A stretch of 8,193 nt of DNA from JBDNDK01 sp046719185 (GTDB taxonomy: Bacteria > Armatimonadota > UBA5829). Shown here in pieces: positions 1 to 5,390 of this stretch (its first letter is position 1; the number at the start of each line of letters is the position of its first letter). The translations under genes and the position numbers were made by a program. Location of the stretch: contig JBDNDK010000106.1 in assembly GCA_046719185.1 (NCBI GenBank), positions 1 through 8,193 on the forward strand, read 5' to 3'. The notes beneath the pieces are model-generated. The model did no database searches. It was not told the origin of the DNA and saw only the letters and a program-made list of their open reading frames with translations.

Positions 1-3
1 GCT

Positions 4-32
4 AGCCGTTCTGACTATCCAGAACGGCTTTT
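4..32 (+). terminator. Rho-independent terminator of a gene left of the window
   Basis: A perfect 10-bp stem (AGCCGTTCTG at 4-13 with CAGAACGGCT at 20-29) closes a 6-nt loop and runs into a TTTT tract on the + strand. The stem is GC-rich compared with its surroundings. The T tract is only on the + side, so it should end a transcript entering from the left. The PEP-CTERM gene stops at 65 on the opposite strand and would read the same hairpin without a U tail, so it is at best a weak end for that gene. Confidence 0.8.
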
Positions 33-64
33 AATATAAGGTGGAAACAAAAGAAAATTATTAG

Positions 65-889
65 TTATTTTCTTCTTCTAAATGCAAAGAATCCAACAGA
101 ACCAAGTCCTGTAAGCATAGCTGTTACAGTTGATGGTTCAGGAACGGCAGGAGCTATAAAACCCCCCTGTCCTGTTTGCCCACCTTGAGACCAATCCCAC
201 CAACCAACAAAGCCATTACCATAAATACCAGTGTGCGTATTGCCAAATGCGGTAAATGCTAAGTTGCCATTAGCATCAAATGTTCCACTTACAGGTGCTT
301 GCCAGCCACCATAAATTCCAAAAGTGTACATACCAGACCATGAATTTGCTCCAACATTATCAATTGTTAGATAATTAATAGGGTTATAGAATTCTTTCAC
401 TTGGGTTGCCACACCATTTTCCCATTTAGTTACAACATTCATAAATGTGTATGTGCCAAGCCAGCCTGTTTGTCCAGGTGCTGCCATATAAACACCAACA
501 CCATTTTGTCCGTTTACATTTGGTCCTGCACCACTGTTGATTTCAATTACAAAACCAAAACCATAAAGACCAGCAAAATTGATTGTCATAGCTCCTGCTG
601 GATCAGCTACAACTGCAGAAAAAGTAAATTCACTTGTTGTTGGGTTATATGTACCATTTACTATGTCCCATTCAACCCATGGTCCGCCACCTTCATCAAG
701 TTTTCCACTGAATGTAGTTGCAGTGGTATTTTGGATGTCAAGGTTGTTACCTGATGCAAGACCATTTGAGTTTGGCCAATCACTATCCCAAGAATTGTAA
801 ATATGCGGTCCTTGGAACACTTGAGCCATAGATGCAGTTGCAAAGCATAAAACTAATGCAACTATCAACAATACTTTTGATAATTTCAT
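65..889 (-). CDS. Secreted protein with PEP-CTERM sorting signal, unknown function
   Basis: This encodes a 274-residue exported protein. Residues 1-22 form a classical signal peptide: MKLSK, a hydrophobic core, then a likely cleavage at SMA/Q. The mature part is rich in Gly, Asn, Trp and Thr, has no cysteine, and looks like a beta-rich extracellular domain; I recognise no named family. The tail is a textbook PEP-CTERM signal: VPEPST from residue 249, a hydrophobic helix of about 16 residues, then RRRK at the end. In this family an exosortase in the inner membrane cleaves the tail and the protein goes to the surface or exopolysaccharide matrix. No exosortase gene is in the window. The ATG at 889 is preferred to the in-frame TTG at 904 because GAGGTG (895-900) lies 5 nt before the ATG. 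The sorting signal is certain; the role of the mature domain is not. Confidence 0.9.
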   Translation of the reverse strand: MKLSKVLLIVALVLCFATASMAQVFQGPHIYNSWDSDWPNSNGLASGNNLDIQNTTATTFSGKLDEGGGPWVEWDIVNGTYNPTTSEFTFSAVVADPAGAMTINFAGLYGFGFVIEINSGAGPNVNGQNGVGVYMAAPGQTGWLGTYTFMNVVTKWENGVATQVKEFYNPINYLTIDNVGANSWSGMYTFGIYGGWQAPVSGTFDANGNLAFTAFGNTHTGIYGNGFVGWWDWSQGGQTGQGGFIAPAVPEPSTVTAMLTGLGSVGFFAFRRRK

Positions 890-894
890 CTCTT

Positions 895-900
895 CACCTC
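895..900 (-). promoter_or_regulatory. Ribosome binding site of the PEP-CTERM gene
   Basis: On the minus strand GAGGTG is followed by a 5-nt spacer and the ATG at 889. This strong Shine-Dalgarno match lies inside the longer TTG-initiated reading frame, so it decides the start in favour of the ATG. Confidence 0.8.
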
Positions 901-974
901 TCAATCAGTATAAAGCATGCACTTTTTTGCATAATAATTTAGATTTTATGCTTGCTGCTTTATTAGTATATACT

Positions 975-990
975 TACAATATATATGCCA
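975..990 (-). promoter_or_regulatory. Candidate sigma-54 (-24/-12) promoter for the PEP-CTERM gene
   Basis: The minus strand reads TGGCATATATATTGTA. Against the sigma-54 consensus TGGCACGNNNNTTGCW it matches 9 of 12 defined bases with exact spacing, including the GG of the -24 element. The weak point is GT where the highly conserved -12 GC is expected. Transcription would start near 964, giving a leader of about 75 nt before the ATG at 889. The same DNA can be read as a sigma-70 promoter: TTGGCA (991-986), a short 15-bp spacer, then TATACT (970-965). The sequence alone does not separate the two. Confidence 0.3.
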
Positions 991-1051
991 ATTTGCCCTT
1001 TGGCAAGGGGTTAATTGTTACATTTTGCGATGTCATTAATATTTCATCAAT

Positions 1052-1075
1052 ACATCATGATTTATTCCATGATGT
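1052..1075. repeat. 8-bp inverted repeat, possible activator site
   Basis: ACATCATG (1052-1059) and CATGATGT (1068-1075) form a perfect dyad around an 8-bp AT-rich centre. There is no T tract, so it is not a terminator. Its centre is about 100 bp upstream of the start predicted from the sigma-54-like site, a usual distance for enhancer-binding proteins, and about 113 bp before the pabBC start. A smaller dyad, ACAT-N6-ATGT at 1020-1033, has similar half-sites. A regulatory role is inferred from position and symmetry only. Confidence 0.35.
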
Positions 1076-1176
1076 TTATGCCTTAACTGCATACATTATT
1101 ACTAGTTTCTACATGTTTTTTTTCAGTATTAATAATGAGCTTGAATATGTATCAATAACTATATTGTAGTATAATA

Positions 1177-3012
1177 ATGCTTATGTGCAAGCAAAGTGAT
1201 ATAAATAATGGATTTGTGCTAATAGATGACTATTCTGTTGAATCAAAAAGCGGAAAAACATACATCTTCAAAGAGCCAAAACACACAATAATTTCAACAA
1301 GTATGCAAGAGATAGAATCTTCTCTTAAGCCTGTTCAAAAATTTCTTGAAAAAGGATACTACCTTGCCGGATTTCTTTGCTATGACATAGGTTTGTTTTT
1401 AGATAAAGTAATAATTCCTACTTATAAAACTGACATTCCTCAGTTGTGGTTTGGTGTGTTTGATGGCGTTGAAGTATTAGAATATGATAATTCAATGTTT
1501 GAATGTTGGGATGATGTTTCAAAAATTCAAAATATTCAACTAAATATAAGCCCCCAAAGATATATGCATAATGTAGAAATAATTAAAGAATACATTAAAT
1601 CTGGAGATATTTATCAAGCTAATTATACTTGTAAACTACTATTTGAAAATCATGGATCAGCTTTTGGACTTTTTTCAAGGCTAAGAAAAGCTCATCCTGT
1701 GTGCCATAGTGCATTCATAAAAGTGGATGATTTTTGCATATTATCGCTTTCACCTGAGCTATTTTTCAGAAAACAAAATAATTTAATTCAAACTAAACCT
1801 ATGAAGGGCACTATAAAAAGAGGTTTAACATATCAAGAAGATTTATTTTTCTCTGAAAAACTCAAGAAAAGTGAAAAGGACAAAGCTGAAAATGTTATGA
1901 TTGTTGATCTTATGAGAAATGACATAGGAAAAATATGCAATTATGGTAGTGTGAATGTATTAAGTCTATTTGATATAGAAAAATATAACTCTTTATATCA
2001 AATGACAAGTTTAGTGGAGGGAAAGCTTAAAGACAAAATTTCAATTTATGAAATTCTAAAATCAATTTTTCCAGCAGGTTCTGTTACTGGAGCACCTAAG
2101 TTGAGAGCTATGGAAATAATTAATGAATTGGAAATAGATTCAAGAGGTATCTATTGTGGTTCCATTGGAATGATAGAACCTAATGGAAATATGCTATTTA
2201 ATGTTGCAATAAGAACAATTTTTCAAAAAGGTATATATTGTGAGCTTGGAATTGGAAGCGGAATAGTAGCAGATTCAAATCCTAAAAAAGAGTATAATGA
2301 AATACTATTGAAATCAGATTTTCTAAAACAAACTCCACTAGATTTCAAAATATTAGAAACTCTATTATTTACCAAAAGTAAAGGTTACAAATTTTTGCAT
2401 GAACATCTGACAAGAATGAAGCAAACAGCAGAATATTTTAATTATACCTTTGATTATTATAATACACATAAAATACTTGAAGAATTTCAAAATCAAATAA
2501 ATTCAGATAAAGCAAGAGTTAGAATCCTTCTTTTTAATGATGGTGATTTAAATTGTGAATGGTATCCAATAGAAAATGAACAATCTCCAAAAGCTATTCT
2601 TTTGCTTTCAAATACAAAAATTAACCCTGATAATATATTTTTATACCACAAAACAACAAACAGAACTCAGTATGATAATGACTTAAAAGCTGCTAGAGAA
2701 AAAGGCTATTATGATGTTATTTATTTAAACAATAGAAATGAAGTTACTGAATGTGCAGTTTCAAATGTGATGATTAAGGTGAATAATATCAATTATACAC
2801 CACCTGTATCATCAGGACTATTAGCTGGTATCTATAGAGATAATCTTTTGAAGAAAAATAGAATAATTGAAAAAACTATTGTTTTGGATGATTTGTTGAA
2901 TGCTTCAGATATAATAGTTTTCAACTCTGTAAGAGGTGAAATTGAAATAGATTCAATTGTTGATGAATATGGCAATATAATTTGGCATAACAAGTCAAGT
3001 ATTAAGAGCTAA
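1177..3012 (+). CDS. pabBC: Fused aminodeoxychorismate synthase component I / aminodeoxychorismate lyase (PabB-PabC)
   Basis: This 611-residue bifunctional enzyme makes 4-aminobenzoate for folate. Residues 1-120 are the PabB N-terminal region (GYYLAGFLCYDIG near 60-72). Residues 126-385 are the chorismate-binding domain: PMKGTIKRG at 208-216, whose K210 matches the catalytic lysine of the PIKGT motif in PabB, AENVMIVDLMRND near 237-249, FPAGSVTGAPK at 298-308 and GIGSGIVADS at 358-367. Residues 390-600 are a class IV aminotransferase fold; K492 in HKTTNR is the likely PLP lysine, followed by VTECAVSN and YTPPVSSGLLAGIYR. PIKGT, not an anthranilate-synthase motif, plus the fused lyase, favours PabB over TrpE. 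The glutamine amidotransferase partner PabA is not in the window, so ammonia must come from a partner encoded elsewhere. The start is ATG 1177 or ATG 1183; neither has a clear Shine-Dalgarno site. The gene appears monocistronic. Confidence 0.95.
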   Translation: MLMCKQSDINNGFVLIDDYSVESKSGKTYIFKEPKHTIISTSMQEIESSLKPVQKFLEKGYYLAGFLCYDIGLFLDKVIIPTYKTDIPQLWFGVFDGVEVLEYDNSMFECWDDVSKIQNIQLNISPQRYMHNVEIIKEYIKSGDIYQANYTCKLLFENHGSAFGLFSRLRKAHPVCHSAFIKVDDFCILSLSPELFFRKQNNLIQTKPMKGTIKRGLTYQEDLFFSEKLKKSEKDKAENVMIVDLMRNDIGKICNYGSVNVLSLFDIEKYNSLYQMTSLVEGKLKDKISIYEILKSIFPAGSVTGAPKLRAMEIINELEIDSRGIYCGSIGMIEPNGNMLFNVAIRTIFQKGIYCELGIGSGIVADSNPKKEYNEILLKSDFLKQTPLDFKILETLLFTKSKGYKFLHEHLTRMKQTAEYFNYTFDYYNTHKILEEFQNQINSDKARVRILLFNDGDLNCEWYPIENEQSPKAILLLSNTKINPDNIFLYHKTTNRTQYDNDLKAAREKGYYDVIYLNNRNEVTECAVSNVMIKVNNINYTPPVSSGLLAGIYRDNLLKKNRIIEKTIVLDDLLNASDIIVFNSVRGEIEIDSIVDEYGNIIWHNKSSIKS

Positions 3013-3019
3013 TCAACTT

Positions 3020-3057
3020 TCTTATCAAATTATATATAAAGAATTTTTTTGATAAGA
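3020..3057. repeat. Inverted repeat just after pabBC, possible weak terminator
   Basis: TCTTATCAAA (3020-3029) pairs perfectly with TTTGATAAGA (3048-3057) across an 18-nt loop, starting 8 nt after the pabBC stop. The stem is AT-rich and no T run follows, so it is not a classical rho-independent terminator. It could protect the 3' end, slow polymerase, or be a protein-binding dyad. Its position directly after the stop favours a 3'-end role. Confidence 0.4.
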
Positions 3058-3089
3058 GATAAAATATGAAAATTCCTTAATTTTTATAA

Positions 3090-3113
3090 ATATTTAGCAG
3101 GATTTCTAAATAT
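3090..3113. repeat. 8-bp inverted repeat upstream of the nfeD-flotillin operon
   Basis: ATATTTAG (3090-3097) and CTAAATAT (3106-3113) form a perfect dyad around 8 bp. It lies about 130 bp before the NfeD start in a spacer with no reading frame of note. A weaker 7-bp dyad (AAGATTT at 3187-3193, AAATCTT at 3213-3219) is closer to the gene. An operator role is possible, but in such AT-rich DNA chance is a real alternative. I could not assign a convincing -35/-10 pair in this spacer. Confidence 0.25.
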
Positions 3114-3230
3114 CAATAGATAATATTAATCATAATCCACACTAGCAGCTAAATAATTTGTGAGACCATTTTTCTACTAAATTACAAAGATTTCTTTTGT
3201 GCTCTTTTATAAAAATCTTCAATTTGGGAT

Positions 3231-3237
3231 GGTGATC
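3231..3237 (+). promoter_or_regulatory. Ribosome binding site of the NfeD-like gene
   Basis: GGTGATC is complementary to the anti-Shine-Dalgarno end of 16S rRNA (GATCACC) over seven bases and lies 7 nt before the ATG at 3245. This supports that ATG as the true start. Confidence 0.7.
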
Positions 3238-3244
3238 AAAAGAT

Positions 3245-3826
3245 ATGTTTGCAGGAATAGCTTTATTTTATGTTTTTTGTACTGGAGTTGGTTTCATTTT
3301 TGCTTTATTAGGTGCTGTATTTGGTGAGCTTCATAGTTTTGGTGAAGGAGGTGTGGATAGCATTAATGTAGAGCACAGTGATGCCGATATTGTTAGGCTA
3401 AGTGATTCTGAAATGCCTGATGCCTCTATCTTTAACACAATAACAATTTCTACATTTATTGGTTTTTTTGGTATTTCTGGTTTAATAGGTGTTTGGGTGT
3501 TTGGGCTTGGTCCTGTGGGGAGTTTAATTTTTGCATTTCCAACAGCTTTGATAATAGCTATTGGGCAGTTTGTTCTTTATGTTAAATATTTTGTGAAAGC
3601 ACAATCAAGCAGTGAAGCAACTCTTGCTGATATTATAGGTAAAACAGCAGAGGTGATAACAACTATTCCAGAAGGGAAAATTGGTGAAATAGCATATATT
3701 GTAAAAGATACAAGATATACTGCACCGGCAAAAGCTTCTGATGATCTTTCAATCAATAGTGGTACACAAGTTGTAGTTTTGGAATTTAAAAATAATATAG
3801 CTATAGTTCAGCCATTTGAGGCTTGA
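3245..3826 (+). CDS. NfeD-like membrane protein, flotillin partner
   Basis: This 193-residue inner-membrane protein has the layout of short, protease-less NfeD proteins such as Bacillus YuaF. Residues 3-25 are a first hydrophobic helix. Residues 28-60 form a polar, acidic loop. Residues 63-85 and 88-112 are two more helices joined by a short Gly-Pro turn. Residues 125-193 fit the small soluble OB-fold beta-barrel typical of the NfeD C-terminus (IGKTAEVITT, GKIGEIAYIV, GTQVVVLEF, IAIVQPFEA). No serine-protease (ClpP-like) domain is present, so this is not the long NfeD form. It sits 26 bp before the flotillin gene on the same strand, the usual operon partner, and probably helps localise or assemble flotillin. 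Sequence similarity in this family is low, so the call rests on architecture plus context. Confidence 0.85.
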   Translation: MFAGIALFYVFCTGVGFIFALLGAVFGELHSFGEGGVDSINVEHSDADIVRLSDSEMPDASIFNTITISTFIGFFGISGLIGVWVFGLGPVGSLIFAFPTALIIAIGQFVLYVKYFVKAQSSSEATLADIIGKTAEVITTIPEGKIGEIAYIVKDTRYTAPAKASDDLSINSGTQVVVLEFKNNIAIVQPFEA

Positions 3827-3852
3827 CAAAATTTTTAATGAGGAGAATATAG

Positions 3853-5334
3853 ATGTTTGATTTATTTTTATCTCTTGGTATTGTTGGTTTTATATTTATT
3901 GTTCTTATATTGGTATGGGCTGCAAGCAGATATAAAAAAGTTGGTCCAAACCAAGTGTTAGTGGTATATGGTAAAAAACATTCATATAAAGATTCAATTT
4001 CAGGAGCAAAAGGTTCAAGGGGATTTAGAATTGTTAAGGGTGGAGGTACTGTTGTTTTGCCTGTTATTGAGACCTATGCTACCCTAAGTCTTGAGCTTAT
4101 GACACTTGATATTACAACACCATCTGTTTACACTGTGCAGGGTGTGCCGGTGCAGGTGGAAGGAGTTGCACAAATTAAAGTAAAAGGTGATGATGTATCA
4201 ATCATTACAGCAGCTGAACAGTTTTTATATAAAACTCAAGCTCAAATTGCTCAGATTGCTTTGCAGACATTAGAAGGACATTTAAGAGCAATTATAGGTA
4301 CTATGAATGTTGAAGATATAGTAACAAATAGAGATGCATTTGCAACTAGAGTGCAAGAAGTGTCTGCAGGAGACCTAGCTAATATGGGTCTGACAGTAGT
4401 ATCTTTTGTAATTAAAGATATTAGAGACACCCAAGGATATTTGGAGGCATGGGGAAGACCAAGAATTGCTGCTATAAAAAGAGATGCTGCAATTAGTGAA
4501 GCTGAAGCTGATAGAGATTCAACAATTAAAGCTGCTCAGGCTCATCAAGCATCACAAACAGCAAAACTTGAGGCAGAATCAATTGTTGCTCAAGCTGATA
4601 GGGATTATAAAATAAAACTTGCCGATTATAATGCAGCTGTTAAACAAAAAGAAGCTGAAGCAGACCTTGCTTATGATTTACAAAAGTATAAAACTGAACA
4701 GCTTGTTAGAGAACAGCAAGTGCAAGTGCAAGTTATTGAGAAACAAAAGCAGATAGAAGTTGAAGAACAAGAAATTTTAAGAAAGCAGAAAGAACTTACT
4801 GCTACTATTGAAAAACCAGCTCAAGCTGAAAGAGAAAGAATACAACAACTTGCAGATGCTGAAAAATATAGAATGCAGACAACAGCATTAGGTCAAGCTG
4901 AAGCAATTAAGGCTGAAGGACTTGCAGAAGCAGAGGCAACAAGAGCAAGAGGCCTTGCAGAGGCTGAAGTAGTTAAGGCAACAGGCAATGCTGAAGCTGA
5001 GGCTATGGCAAATAAGGCTCAAGCATGGCAGCAATATAATGATGCAGCTATTCTACAGTTAGTTGTTGAACATTTACCAGATCTTGCAAAGGCTGTTGCA
5101 GAACCTCTTAGTAAAACTGAAAAAATTGTTGTTGTTGGTGGTGGGGCTGATGGAAGTGCAGGTGCATCAAAAGTAACAAAAGACATTACAAACATAATTG
5201 CCCAGCTACCTCCTGTAATTGAAGCTTTAACAGGAATGAATATTGAAACAATTCTAAAAAAGCTTCCAGAGTCAGTGTCTTCAATCACAAAAACTCAACA
5301 AGCAAAAGTTGAAGAAGAAACAAAAGCTGAGTAA
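3853..5334 (+). CDS. floT: Flotillin-like SPFH-domain membrane scaffold protein
   Basis: This 493-residue flotillin organises membrane microdomains and is thought to scaffold membrane protein complexes. Residues 4-24 are an N-terminal membrane helix. Residues 27 to about 195 form the SPFH/band-7 domain (VGPNQVLVVYGKK at 30-42, the GFRIVKGGGTVVLPVIE segment, LDITTPSVYTVQGVPV, and GLTVVSFVIKDI). Residues 205-395 are a long charged coiled coil with the Glu-Ala repeats typical of flotillins, densest at 347-386 (repeated GLAEAEA units). The C-terminal segment holds AEPLSKTEKIVVVGGG at 416-431, a flotillin hallmark before the oligomerisation tail. There is no cysteine, so anchoring relies on the helix and not on palmitoylation. 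AGGAGA at 3841-3846, 6 nt before the ATG, fixes the start. It follows the NfeD-like gene by 26 bp and is surely co-transcribed with it. The floT symbol is by family; orthology to Bacillus FloT versus YqiK is not resolved. Confidence 0.93.
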   Translation: MFDLFLSLGIVGFIFIVLILVWAASRYKKVGPNQVLVVYGKKHSYKDSISGAKGSRGFRIVKGGGTVVLPVIETYATLSLELMTLDITTPSVYTVQGVPVQVEGVAQIKVKGDDVSIITAAEQFLYKTQAQIAQIALQTLEGHLRAIIGTMNVEDIVTNRDAFATRVQEVSAGDLANMGLTVVSFVIKDIRDTQGYLEAWGRPRIAAIKRDAAISEAEADRDSTIKAAQAHQASQTAKLEAESIVAQADRDYKIKLADYNAAVKQKEAEADLAYDLQKYKTEQLVREQQVQVQVIEKQKQIEVEEQEILRKQKELTATIEKPAQAERERIQQLADAEKYRMQTTALGQAEAIKAEGLAEAEATRARGLAEAEVVKATGNAEAEAMANKAQAWQQYNDAAILQLVVEHLPDLAKAVAEPLSKTEKIVVVGGGADGSAGASKVTKDITNIIAQLPPVIEALTGMNIETILKKLPESVSSITKTQQAKVEEETKAE

Positions 5335-5345
5335 CATTAGATACA

Positions 5346-5390
5346 TAATAAACACCCTTTAAGTGAAAAATTATCAAAGGGTGTTTATTA
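5346..5390. terminator. Bidirectional terminator between convergent flotillin and sensor genes
   Basis: TAATAAACACCCTTT (5346-5360) pairs perfectly over 15 bp with 5376-5390 across a 15-nt loop. The GC core (CACCC/GGGTG) is flanked by A-rich and T-rich ends, so each strand ends the hairpin in GTGTTTATTA, a U-rich tail built into the stem. It begins 11 nt after the flotillin stop, and its right arm contains the stop codon of the minus-strand sensor gene (5388-5390). One structure therefore serves both transcripts. Confidence 0.85.

Noticed and set aside
401..800. Open frames on the + strand opposite the PEP-CTERM gene
   Set aside because: They are antisense shadows; the minus-strand frame has a signal peptide, sorting tail and ribosome binding site.
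661..843. 60-codon minus-strand frame inside the PEP-CTERM gene
   Set aside because: It overlaps the real gene in another frame on the same strand and shows no ribosome binding site or recognisable product.
994..1014. Second sigma-54-like site on the + strand around TTTGGCAAGGGG
   Set aside because: The -24 half fits (TGGCAAG) but the -12 half reads TAA where TTG is needed at the correct spacing.
927..1169. 80-codon open frame on the + strand in the divergent spacer
   Set aside because: It starts with TTG, has no ribosome binding site, runs across the dyads and promoter-like sequences, and its product (Tyr/Ile/Phe-rich, no motif) looks like translated AT-rich DNA.
3013..3244. Possible riboswitch or small RNA before the nfeD-flotillin operon
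   Set aside because: Only AT-rich short dyads are present; no known riboswitch core and no T-tailed hairpin is visible.
4726..4740. Short GTGCAA direct repeats in the flotillin gene
   Set aside because: They encode repeated Val-Gln in the coiled coil and are explained by the protein sequence.
5019..5288. 89-codon minus-strand frame opposite the flotillin C-terminus
   Set aside because: It is a shadow of the Ala/Glu-rich coding sequence; the flotillin frame is unambiguous.
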